Shown here: piece by piece, positions 1-5,708 of the stretch
Layout of the letters: each line of letters opens with the position of its first letter
Numbering within the stretch: position 1 is the stretch's first letter
NCBI GenBank assembly: GCA_020216575.1
Contig: JAIUYC010000108.1
Coordinates: 1 to 8,573 of the forward strand
Length of the DNA stretch: 8,573 bases
DNA from: Coleofasciculus sp. S288
GTDB taxonomy: Bacteria > Cyanobacteriota > Cyanobacteriia > Cyanobacteriales > Coleofasciculaceae
Direction of reading: 5' to 3'
Program-made: the position numbers and the translations under genes
The notes under the pieces: model-generated
What the model was told of the DNA's origin: nothing
What the model saw: only the letters and a program-made list of their open reading frames with translations
Database searches by the model: none

Positions 1-12
1 CCTGAGTGCTGA
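1..12. repeat. Heptanucleotide-type intergenic repeat, edge copy
   Basis: The first 12 bases, CCTGAGTGCTGA, are the exact reverse complement of bases 1935-1946, inside the repeat-bearing spacer before the reductase gene. Short tandem heptamers such as CCTGAGT and GCTGAGT are common between genes in filamentous cyanobacteria. The window edge cuts the element, so its full size is not visible. Confidence 0.5.
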
Positions 13-40
13 TTAATAGCTACTTCAGTTTCAGTGACCA

Positions 41-99
41 GGCTAGCGGGAAAGCTCCACCCTCTTTAGGGCGGAGATAGAAGCTGGAAGAAAAGCTAG
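41..99 (+). repeat. Nested inverted repeat resembling an IS200/IS605 end hairpin
   Basis: Bases 55-63 (CTCCACCCT) pair with 68-76 (AGGGCGGAG), with one A-C mismatch and a four-base CTTT loop. An outer CTAGC/GCTAG pair (43-47 with 95-99) can enclose it. A G/C-rich stem with a TTTAGGG-like loop border resembles the right-end hairpins that follow tnpB genes of the IS200/IS605 group. The usual AGTATGTCAA-like tail is missing. It could be the relic end of an element lying left of the window, or part of a small structured RNA. The pairing is seen directly; the origin is inferred. Confidence 0.35.
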
Positions 100-103
100 T
101 AGG

Positions 104-131
104 AAATAGGGGGCGTTATGTCCCCTATTTT
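104..131 (+). terminator. Terminator-like hairpin
   Basis: AAATAGGGGG (104-113) pairs with TCCCCTATTT (121-130) across a seven-base loop, giving a 10-bp stem with one G-T pair at the loop side. A short T run follows. It could end a transcript entering from the left of the window or a small RNA starting near the left edge. The stem is nearly symmetrical in A and T, so it could also work on the minus strand. Confidence 0.5.
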
Positions 132-360
132 CTATAATTACTCGGGTACATCACGGTGGAAATGAGCCTACCATCTGAAAACTTGTTCAAAAGTCTAGAA
201 ATAAAGCTTTTTGACTTTTGAAGGTGTGACTTCCAAGGTAGCGGTACTAGCTTGTGTCCCGATAAATTGGATTAAATTAATCGGGTTGGGGGTGTGGAAG
301 CCCATCTCTTTCTCTTGATTTATCTTGATGGGAGGAAACGCCAATCGACGGAGTTAGTGG
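132..360. other. Non-coding stretch with three further hairpins
   Basis: I see no gene here. There are three inverted repeats. A perfect 10-bp stem joins 186-195 (TTCAAAAGTC) with 213-222. CCCGAT-A-AATT (258-268) pairs with 275-285, with one A-A mismatch. CCCATC (301-306) pairs with GATGGG (327-332) over a 20-base loop. CTTCC near 230 and GGAAG near 296 could close a multi-stem fold around the second hairpin. I recognise no riboswitch or known RNA family. Together with the two hairpins before it, the region has more pairing potential than ordinary A+T-rich spacer. Confidence 0.4.
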
Positions 361-439
361 GTAGTTGTTAGTAGTGAGTGGGAACTCAATTACCATTGCC
401 ACAAAGAAGGCTGTTTTATTCCCACTAACCATGAACTAC
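361..439. repeat. Imperfect inverted repeat, about 80 bp
   Basis: The left arm (about 361-384, starting GTAGTT and ending GTGGGAA) and the right arm (about 419-439, TTCCCACTAAC then GAACTAC) are imperfect reverse complements. The outer GTAGTT/AACTAC and inner GTGGGAA/TTCCCAC blocks match, with slippage between them. The arms enclose about 35 bases. It looks like a dispersed palindromic element or a miniature insertion relic. I see no coding potential in it. Confidence 0.4.
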
Positions 440-444
440 GACTA

Positions 445-500
445 GCGATCGCGTGTCCTTACAACGACTCAATCGAGAACTGCTACAAAGGCGCGATCGC
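445..500. repeat. Two HIP1 octamers
   Basis: GCGATCGC occurs at 445-452 and again at 493-500. This highly iterated palindrome is abundant in many cyanobacterial genomes and is the clearest taxonomic hint in the left part of the window. Other copies start at 2357, 3179, 3792, 3933 and 6140. Confidence 0.85.
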
Positions 501-596
501 TTATGCCATCTTAATGCACAGGTGGTTTAATTTCAGAACGAGTGTAAAGATTTTATGAACTATCCTGAAAGTTAGACGTAACTTTGTAATCCATTC

Positions 597-707
597 AATA
601 GGAAATCTATCTGTCTGTTAGTAACAGGAAAGCTTCCTAATCAGTAGCGAATCTATCTGTACATTACAGATAGATTCGCTGTATCTGTAAGATTGAAGAC
701 AGATTAG
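597..707. repeat. Palindrome cluster with a perfect 16-bp hairpin
   Basis: AGCGAATCTATCTGTA (646-661) is followed after three bases (CAT) by its exact reverse complement (665-680). The core AATCTATCTGT also occurs as a direct copy at 604-614, and ACAGATTAG at 699-707 is a partial inverted copy. Smaller perfect palindromes sit between them: CTGTTA-G-TAACAG at 615-627 and ATCTGT/ACAGAT at 683-688 and 699-704. No T run follows the main hairpin, so it is not a standard terminator. It could be a regulator-binding array, a recombination site, or a folded RNA or miniature element. I do not recognise its family. Confidence 0.65.
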
Positions 708-756
708 TTTCCACTAAACTATAAGATAAAAATATCATTTTTGTAGTCAATAGAAG

Positions 757-785
757 TTGACATCACTAATAGCAAAGGTTAGATT
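757..785 (+). promoter_or_regulatory. Possible sigma-70-type promoter
   Basis: TTGACA (757-762) and TAGATT (780-785) are separated by 17 bases, an ideal -35 match with a four-of-six -10 match. Transcription would start near 792, just after the palindrome cluster. No convincing gene follows at once. The nearest reading frame begins with ATG at 799, and the DUF6918-like gene starts 600 bases later. In A+T-rich spacer such a match can occur by chance. Confidence 0.35.
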
Positions 786-1154
786 CGTTTTAGCGGTAAT
801 GCACGTAAGGGATTCGGGGAAGTCTCACCCCTGGCTGTTCGCCGGGTTAACTATCGCCCAAGAAACAGACGGTGACGCGACAAGTATTCCAGAAATGAGA
901 CAAACCAATCGAAATTCAGAGCATCTGCCTTGGGGGCGCAAGGTGGACATTAAATTAAAATACCTGCTGACTCGGTCTGGTGAAGATTAGATGATGATTA
1001 CCGCTGAATTTTGCCACCTAATCTAGCAAAGAGGGAATGAAGCAGGAAGGACAGATTCGTAAGAGTCTGGCTGTCCCAGAGAATCTCTCGTTGTCACGCG
1101 GGACTGTTTAATGGGAGAAACGTCAAATTGGATTGAGGAGTAAAGCAAGCCATA
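786..1154. other. Spacer without a recognised gene
   Basis: An open plus-strand frame from ATG 799 to a stop at 990 would give 63 residues. It matches nothing I know, and no ribosome-binding site is visible. Two small inverted repeats are present: AGATTAG/CTAATCT at about 984-990 and 1018-1024, and GGACAG/CTGTCC at 1049-1054 and 1071-1076. The stretch may contain decayed sequence, since a broken gene copy follows directly at 1155. Confidence 0.35.
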
Positions 1155-1235
1155 ATGTTTGACTGCATAATTGCTGTCCCTAGACCCACTGGTGGGACTG
1201 CCGCCTATCACCTCGCTAAGCGAAGGGGAATATGA
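1155..1235 (+). pseudogene. Broken 5' copy of the geranylgeranyl-reductase-family gene
   Basis: From its ATG this stretch repeats the first 24 codons of the intact reductase gene at 1987. I count 53 identical bases of 72, and both encode MFDCII at the start and GGTAAYHLAKR further on. Similarity reaches upstream: TAAAGCAAGCCATA precedes this ATG and TAAAACGCAAGCACA precedes the intact one. The dinucleotide-binding motif is ruined: GAGPAGG in the intact protein reads VPRPTGG here. The frame stops at 1233-1235 after 26 codons, and I cannot follow the similarity past the stop. It is best read as a dead fragment left by duplication or rearrangement. A less likely alternative is a tiny peptide gene derived from the same sequence. 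Confidence 0.8.
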
Positions 1236-1387
1236 ACATCCCTGTTACCAAGGATACGCAAGCCCCCTAGTAGCAACGATGTTCAAACTACTCCTAGTAG
1301 TGGAATGTGGGTTGAAATATCTGGGCAGTTACAGGAAGTATCATCACCGAAATTTGCCGATACTCAGAAATTAGGCACTTTGACATT

Positions 1388-1393
1388 AAGGAG
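1388..1393 (+). promoter_or_regulatory. Ribosome-binding site deciding the 1401 start
   Basis: AAGGAG sits 7 bases before ATG 1401. It is the only strong Shine-Dalgarno match I see at a gene start in this window; the other genes lack one. It supports a 145-aa protein rather than a 177-aa one, and it fits a gene of non-cyanobacterial origin. Confidence 0.65.
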
Positions 1394-1400
1394 AATCAAA

Positions 1401-1838
1401 ATGGGACTTAGCGAAGGTCTTAAGGATCGGAATAAAAAGGCGAGCGTCGCTGCTGACTGCGTCAAGTTGATAGACGAGCACGTCGCTACAAAGGGCGGAC
1501 TTGGTGGCCTAGGCTTGAAAGCCGCCTACGGCACTGTAAAGGGAGTCATGCCCAATTATATTAACGGAGCCATCGAGCGGCTTCTGCCGGAAGCCTTTGC
1601 GGCACTCGATCCCATTTGGAGTGAGGGTGTACAGACGGGCAACCCGGTTGAATACCTTACTCAGAACCGCTCTCGCACGGCAGACGCGCTGCTCAGCGTC
1701 ACCGACGCCAGGATCGAGAAAACCAATAACGGGATCGTGCGAGGCTCGTATAGCAAACTCCGCAACTCAGCCAAGAGTGATGTGGAGGAGGCGGTACCGG
1801 GCTTGGCCAAGATACTCGATAACTACACCAAGGGTTGA
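1401..1838 (+). CDS. DUF6918-like protein, 145 aa
   Basis: ATG at 1401 is chosen because AAGGAG lies 7 bases upstream (1388-1393). The open frame continues upstream to 1305, but that part lacks the gene's composition and has no ribosome-binding site. The protein opens MGLSEGLKDR. It has a short glycine-rich turn (KGGLGGLGLKAAYG, about 31-44), a central helical part (GAIERLLPEAFAALDPIW, 56-73) and a conserved-looking segment (RTADALLSVTDARIE, 92-106). It ends AVPGLAKILDNYTKG. From memory this pattern fits the small uncharacterised DUF6918 family, best known from actinobacteria and proteobacteria. No enzyme motif, signal peptide or membrane helix is visible, so it is probably a soluble helical protein of unknown role. 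Three 60-base lines counted by hand inside the gene are 58-60% G+C, against 50% for one line of the reductase and 28% for one line of the left spacer. I see no HIP1 site in it. Horizontal gain is likely. Confidence 0.75.
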   Translation: MGLSEGLKDRNKKASVAADCVKLIDEHVATKGGLGGLGLKAAYGTVKGVMPNYINGAIERLLPEAFAALDPIWSEGVQTGNPVEYLTQNRSRTADALLSVTDARIEKTNNGIVRGSYSKLRNSAKSDVEEAVPGLAKILDNYTKG

Positions 1839-1884
1839 ATGACACCCGCTTAAATACCCTGAGTCGGGGTTGAGCTAAAGTATA

Positions 1885-1967
1885 GTCCTGAGTCCTGAGT
1901 TCCAAAGTGCTGATTGTGTTTTTAAGCGCTTTCCTCAGCACTCAGGACTTAGCACTTTGTACTCAGG
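1885..1967. repeat. Heptanucleotide repeat spacer with inverted arms
   Basis: GTCCTGAGTCCTGAG (1885-1899) is a tandem heptamer. Further right, TCAGCACTCAGG (1935-1946) and TAGCACTTTGTACTCAGG (1950-1967) are inverted relatives. CCTGAGT and AAAGTGCT of the left arm (1894-1911) can pair with AGCACTTT and ACTCAGG of the right arm. The first 12 bases of the window are another copy. Such elements are common between cyanobacterial genes. This one lies just before the reductase start, so it may border the segment that separates the two copies of that gene's 5' end. Confidence 0.6.
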
Positions 1968-1986
1968 TTGGTAAAACGCAAGCACA

Positions 1987-3120
1987 ATGTTTGACTGTAT
2001 TATCGTCGGTGCCGGTCCTGCGGGTGGAACTGCTGCCTATCACCTCGCCAAGCGCGGGCGCTCTGTAGTGGTGTTGGAAAAAGAATCCTTACCCCGGTAT
2101 AAGCCTTGTGGGGGTGGAGTTTCACCGATAGTGCAACAGTGGTTTGATTTTGACTTTTCACCCGCTGTATCGGTGAAAGCGACTGAGATTCGCTACACCT
2201 GGAAGATGGGTGATCCAGTCGATGTGCAGCTGAAGACGAAAGAACCAGTATGGATGGTGCGGCGAGACGTTTTCGACCACTTTTTGATCGAGCAGGCACA
2301 AAAACAGGGTGCCGAACTCCGCACTCAAACCGAAGTGACTGGTATTGAGTTTAAAGGCGATCGCTGGCAAGTCAATACCCTCAGCGAACCCGTTGAGGGT
2401 CGCTATATCATTGCTGCTGATGGTGCCAAAGGACCAATGGCAAAATGGCTGGGCTTCTCAAAACGCAAACGACGCATGGCAGGCGCTCTAGAGGTCGAAA
2501 CCCCGGCACCCACAGACGAAGAACCGATTGTTCACTTTGACTTCGGTCAGGTCAAAAATGGCTACATCTGGAATTTTCCCAAAGCAGGCGGCTACTCCAT
2601 TGGCGTGGGCGCGTTCCGAGGGGGTGGCACTCAAGACCTCAAAGGGATGATAGCTGAGTATGCCAAGCAGTTTAGTGTTAATCTCAATGCCTATCAGCAG
2701 TATGGTCATGGTATCTGTTTGTGGGACGGCAAACAGAAGCTACACACCCAGAATGCTGTTTTAGCTGGGGAAGCTGCCTGTGTCGTCGATCCATTTACGG
2801 CTGAGGGGATTCGCCCATCTATATTAAGTGGGTTGAAGGCGGCTGAGGCAATTGACCGAGCTGTGGCTGGTGATGGTAACGCCCTGGAAAACTATACCCA
2901 AGTGATCAATGAAGAATGGGGTGGCGAAATGGTGTGGGCTCAACGTTTAGCCGCAGCTTTTTACAGCCTTCCCAAAATTGGCTATGACGTAGGGGTTAAG
3001 CGACCCAGTGCTACTGAGGTCATGCTCAAAATTCTGTGCGGGGAATTGCGGTACTCCGAGGTGGTGAATCGTGCCCTCCAACGCTTGGGTGGTAGCCTGG
3101 TAAAAGGGATAGGCAGTTGA
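1987..3120 (+). CDS. Geranylgeranyl reductase family FAD-dependent oxidoreductase
   Basis: This 377-aa flavoprotein belongs to the family that saturates double bonds of polyprenyl chains, for example on chlorophyll, tocopherol or lipids, using FAD and a reductant. Visible motifs are the N-terminal Rossmann fold GAGPAGG (8-14) with the ribose-binding Glu31 in VVVLEKES, the family signature PRYKPCGGGVS (37-47), the IIAADGAKG strand (141-149), and the second FAD motif AVLAGEAACVVDPFTAEGI (257-275). In the last, the usual GDAA reads GEAA. There is no signal peptide or membrane helix. It differs from ChlP, the chlorophyll enzyme, which is somewhat longer and opens differently, so I read it as a paralogue with unknown substrate. 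The ATG has no ribosome-binding site, as is common in cyanobacteria, but the fold begins at once, which fixes the start. A broken copy of its 5' end lies at 1155. A small membrane-protein frame follows 16 bases after the stop. Confidence 0.88.
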   Translation: MFDCIIVGAGPAGGTAAYHLAKRGRSVVVLEKESLPRYKPCGGGVSPIVQQWFDFDFSPAVSVKATEIRYTWKMGDPVDVQLKTKEPVWMVRRDVFDHFLIEQAQKQGAELRTQTEVTGIEFKGDRWQVNTLSEPVEGRYIIAADGAKGPMAKWLGFSKRKRRMAGALEVETPAPTDEEPIVHFDFGQVKNGYIWNFPKAGGYSIGVGAFRGGGTQDLKGMIAEYAKQFSVNLNAYQQYGHGICLWDGKQKLHTQNAVLAGEAACVVDPFTAEGIRPSILSGLKAAEAIDRAVAGDGNALENYTQVINEEWGGEMVWAQRLAAAFYSLPKIGYDVGVKRPSATEVMLKILCGELRYSEVVNRALQRLGGSLVKGIGS

Positions 3121-3136
3121 GTGAGAGAAAAAAGTT

Positions 3137-3247
3137 ATGGAAAATGCGGATTGGCTCAATTGGGTGGCAGGTGGTTTGGCGATCGCACTTTTCATTGGAG
3201 GCATACTTATGATGTTCACTACAGTTTGGACGACTAAGAAAAAGTGA
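3137..3247 (+). CDS. Possible 36-aa single-helix membrane protein
   Basis: ATG 3137 opens a short frame ending at TGA 3245-3247. The product starts MENADWLNW. It has a continuous hydrophobic stretch from about residue 10 to 31 (VAGGLAIALFIGGILMMF, then TTVW) and ends in a positive KKK tail. That layout is typical of one-helix membrane subunits, with the N-terminus acidic and the basic C-terminus probably on the cytoplasmic side. Cyanobacteria have many such subunits in photosystems, cytochrome b6f and NDH-1, but it does not match PetM, PetN, PsbM, PsaM or PsbX as I remember them. It begins 16 bases after the reductase stop and lies before a strong terminator, so it could be translated from the same message. 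There is no clear ribosome-binding site. A HIP1 site lies inside it. The length is short enough for a chance frame. Confidence 0.55.
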   Translation: MENADWLNWVAGGLAIALFIGGILMMFTTVWTTKKK

Positions 3248-3338
3248 ACAGGGGAGTCTCGTTACCAAAATTGTTACCAGCACCTAGTTAGGGGTCTGTT
3301 CCCTCTACAATCCAATGTAAGTTAAGACTCCTCATGCC

Positions 3339-3372
3339 AAAAGCCGTGGAACTTCTAGTCCCACGGTTTTTT
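3339..3372. terminator. Rho-independent terminator, probably bidirectional
   Basis: AAAAGCCGTGG (3339-3349) pairs with CCACGGTTTTT (3361-3371) across an 11-base loop, with one G-T pair. A run of six T closes it on the plus strand and AAAA opens it, giving a T run on the minus strand. It sits between the converging reductase/small-protein unit and the DUF6816-like gene, so it may end both. Confidence 0.8.
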
Positions 3373-3425
3373 GTTTTAGCAGTCTTTAGGCATTATTATT
3401 ACGTTCCGTGAAACCCTTACCATAA

Positions 3426-4286
3426 TTAGTTCCCGGTCTTTCTGAAGGGCAAAAGCTCCAGTCGATAGCGGTAGAGAGCCACAGGACGGTCTAACGCTTT
3501 GAAATAATCGGGGTCTTGGGGCGAGAGGTAAACGGCTGTTACCTGGTCAGCCTCAATCTCCAAACTGGGTGATTGTACCCGTTGATACGCGGTTGTCGTT
3601 TCCACCTGGTTGAAATAAGGCTGAGGAGTTCCGCGAAAGAATTGATTTGACACCTCTGTGGCAATAAAGTGATCAGGGGCTGGTGTCTCGGTGGCTCGAC
3701 CTGTAACAACAGAGATGAGTTGACGCCCTGTACGCAGCAAGGTAATTTGGCGATTTGGGGAATCGGGATCGACCTTGACCGATTGTACTAAGCGATCGCC
3801 TAAATAAGCTTTGGCAATATTTAATCCATTGAATGCTCGGTCTGCCACCACTATAGGTGATTCGTCAGAGCGGTACACTTGCGTCTGCTTTGAGTTTGTC
3901 CCGTACCCACCCTGAAGCTTTAGGGGAAGAAAGCGATCGCTAATCGCCGTTGGCATCGTAGGCGCAGATTGCCCAGTTGCATCCTGAACAGCTTGAAACC
4001 GCACCAGAAAACTCATCGGCTGATTGAGATAGCGGTGATTGCTTTCAAACCCTGGAGTCACGACCTCTGGGGCTAGAGGCGCCACCTGCTCAATTAACGT
4101 GCTGGTAACCGTCCAAGTCCCCTCCATCCAATCCGGATAAATCAAATCCCCTTCAGCTATCATGATGGGCGGTTTGCTTTCCCAATTAGGAAACTGCACC
4201 AAACGGTCAGCTAACTGCCCTGCCTGTGCTTCACCCCCCCACAGCAACACGAGCAAAACTAAGCATACTCCCAAAATTTTGTTCAC
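3426..4286 (-). CDS. Exported DUF6816-like protein
   Basis: The 286-aa product begins with a clear Sec signal peptide: MNK, a leucine/valine-rich core at residues 4-16, and an AQA cleavage site at 20-22. The mature part would lie in the periplasm or thylakoid lumen. Cys8 is not in a proper lipobox, so I do not read it as a lipoprotein. The mature N-terminus carries FPNWESKPP (32-40), then GDLIYPDWMEGTWTVTSTL (46-64). The GTW part recalls the first strand of lipocalin-like barrels. APEVVTPGFE follows at 72-81, and a later stretch alternates polar and hydrophobic residues as beta strands do. From memory this matches DUF6816, found in cyanobacteria and plastid-bearing eukaryotes; its function is unknown. 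Two HIP1 sites lie inside. The stop faces the shared terminator. The upstream spacer borders the tnpB element, so the original promoter may have been displaced. Confidence 0.72.
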   Translation of the reverse strand: MNKILGVCLVLLVLLWGGEAQAGQLADRLVQFPNWESKPPIMIAEGDLIYPDWMEGTWTVTSTLIEQVAPLAPEVVTPGFESNHRYLNQPMSFLVRFQAVQDATGQSAPTMPTAISDRFLPLKLQGGYGTNSKQTQVYRSDESPIVVADRAFNGLNIAKAYLGDRLVQSVKVDPDSPNRQITLLRTGRQLISVVTGRATETPAPDHFIATEVSNQFFRGTPQPYFNQVETTTAYQRVQSPSLEIEADQVTAVYLSPQDPDYFKALDRPVALYRYRLELLPFRKTGN

Positions 4287-4423
4287 AGTTGCTACAACTC
4301 CAGTGAAGATGAGCGGAAGATTGGCTGAGCAGGGTTGTTCTGGCTCATCCCCACTCTTCGTGAACGGAATCTTGTCCAGATAAAAGTTGATCCCTCACTT
4401 CTTAGGTATGAAACTTCCGCTCC

Positions 4424-4450
4424 AAAAATGCTAGCAATCGCTAACATTTT
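4424..4450 (-). terminator. Terminator overlapping the tnpB stop
   Basis: On the minus strand TGTTAGC, GATT, GCTAGCA forms a 7-bp stem with one G-T pair. Flanking AAAA and TTTT extend it to about 11 bp, and it ends in a run of five T. The loop and 3' arm include the last Cys codon and the TAG stop. It could end tnpB transcription, or belong to the structured guide RNA that TnpB loci produce from their 3' end. Confidence 0.55.
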
Positions 4451-5594
4451 CTTCCTGCTTCACCCTGGAAACGTCGGCGTTATCCAGTCCACAGGCTGAC
4501 ACGACCAAGCTGGCCGCATGCGCCAAATTGATGGAAGCGTTCAAGTCTCTGTCACACTCAAAGCCGCACTTCTCACATTTGAATGTGCGCTCAGATAGTG
4601 ACAGAGATTGTTTGACGTGACTGCAATTAGAGCAGGTTTTACTACTGGGGTAGAACCGATTTACAAATACCAGCCGACTCCCGTAGAGTTGGCTTTTGTA
4701 TTCCAACTGACGACGGAACCCATAAAAGCCCATATCACCGATAGCCTTGGCTAGCTTCCGATTTGCCATCATGCCGGACACATTCAAATCCTCCAACCCG
4801 ATAACAGCGTGGTTCTTGCTGATATAAGTCGTGAGCTTGTGTAATGTATCTTTGCGAATGTTGGCGATTTTCCGATGTAGCCTAGCTAGCTTCAATTGGG
4901 CTTTCTTGTAATTCGCTGAACCCACAACTTTGTGGCGTAATAAGTACTGAAGTCGAGCGAGCTTTTTCTCGTACTTCTTGTAACTTTTTGCCCCTTTAAA
5001 CTCCTCTCCTGTTGAGAGTGTAGCGAGGGAATTAATACCTAAATCTACACCTACACATTCAACAGATTTCGGGGTAATGGTTGGTTCAACTTCAATTTTG
5101 AACGAGATAAACCAGCGGTCAGCATGACGAGAAATGGTGACAGAATTAGGTGTAACACATTGGGGAAGTCGCTCATAAGTCTTGAGCCAGCCGATAACAG
5201 GAACCTTAACCTTAAAGTGTTCTACCTTGATAGAACCATCAAGGGTAAAGCTATCTTTCCTGCCTTTCTTCTTAAACCTTGGCGCTCCTGACACTTTCTT
5301 AAAGCATCTATCCCACGCTTCCCTTAGCTGTCTTAAAGCATACTGAGGAGCGCATTTAGATACTTCGTAATACCAAGGATTGTTGGGTTTAACCAATGCT
5401 ACCAACCACTTATGCAGGTCAATAGCTGTAGGAAATTTAATCTTGTCGTCGGGGTTGGCTTTATTGTTGTCCAAGATTTGCTTGGTTAGACTCAATCCCC
5501 AATTCCAAGCGTGTCTGGCTGTCCCTGCGTGTTTAGCCAACAAGACTCGTTGCAACTTATTTAGTTTTAACTCGGTCTTGAATCCTAAAAGCAT
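4431..5594 (-). CDS. tnpB: RNA-guided endonuclease TnpB, IS200/IS605 family
   Basis: The 387-aa protein has the full TnpB layout. The N-terminal helix-turn-helix-like part opens MLLGFKTELKLNKLQR and includes KHAGTARHAWNWG (21-33). The RuvC-like nuclease carries Asp184 in GVDLGINSLATLS, Glu268 in IGLEDLNVSGM and Asp350 in DRDLNAS. A four-cysteine zinc finger lies between the last two (C321, C324, C340, C343). All catalytic and metal-binding residues are present and the frame is unbroken, so it is probably active. TnpB proteins are RNA-guided DNA nucleases that help their element persist by cutting sites it has left; the guide comes from the 3' end of the locus. No tnpA transposase is present, so movement would need a partner elsewhere. 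I see no HIP1 site in it. It has inserted between the DUF6816-like and ChuX-like genes. Confidence 0.92.
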   Translation of the reverse strand: MLLGFKTELKLNKLQRVLLAKHAGTARHAWNWGLSLTKQILDNNKANPDDKIKFPTAIDLHKWLVALVKPNNPWYYEVSKCAPQYALRQLREAWDRCFKKVSGAPRFKKKGRKDSFTLDGSIKVEHFKVKVPVIGWLKTYERLPQCVTPNSVTISRHADRWFISFKIEVEPTITPKSVECVGVDLGINSLATLSTGEEFKGAKSYKKYEKKLARLQYLLRHKVVGSANYKKAQLKLARLHRKIANIRKDTLHKLTTYISKNHAVIGLEDLNVSGMMANRKLAKAIGDMGFYGFRRQLEYKSQLYGSRLVFVNRFYPSSKTCSNCSHVKQSLSLSERTFKCEKCGFECDRDLNASINLAHAASLVVSACGLDNADVSRVKQEENVSDC

Positions 5595-5660
5595 AAGTGA
5601 GGAATTATGAGTGTTTGGTAGTAAAACGCCAACTAGTTAATTACCCCCCCCTCTTGTATT

Positions 5661-5697
5661 TGAATCCCCTTGATTCATTATTTAGGGGAGTATGTCA
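5661..5697. mobile_element. IS200/IS605 end hairpin
   Basis: On the plus strand TCCCCT (5665-5670) pairs with AGGGGA (5684-5689), and GTATGTCAA follows. That is the form of right ends of this transposon group, which normally sit downstream of tnpB on its coding strand. Here it lies about 70 bases upstream of a minus-strand tnpB. Read on the minus strand it becomes TTGACATACTCCCCT, which could be a TTGAC target next to a left end. Either it is the left end of this tnpB element or the right end of a lost plus-strand element. It lies 12 bases from the ChuX-like stop codon. Confidence 0.55.
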
Positions 5698-5708
5698 ATT
5701 TCATCCCC

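Noticed and set aside
757..990. 77-codon plus-strand frame from TTG 757
   Set aside because: Its start codon coincides with a likely promoter -35 box. It has no ribosome-binding site and no recognisable motif. The ATG 799 version is mentioned only as an orphan frame.
1..1154. tRNA, rRNA or group II intron in the left spacer
   Set aside because: I found no cloverleaf, no TTCRANY arm, and no intron domain 5-like hairpin.
1305..1400. N-terminal extension of the DUF6918-like protein to 177 aa
   Set aside because: The extension has different base composition, no ribosome-binding site, and precedes a strong AAGGAG site at the 1401 ATG.
2947..3283. Two overlapping minus-strand frames of 85-90 codons
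   Set aside because: They are antisense to the reductase 3' end and the small membrane-protein frame and show no motif of their own.
5644..5651. Run of eight C as a phase-variable tract
   Set aside because: It lies in a spacer and not clearly between promoter boxes or within a gene. A role is possible but nothing supports it.
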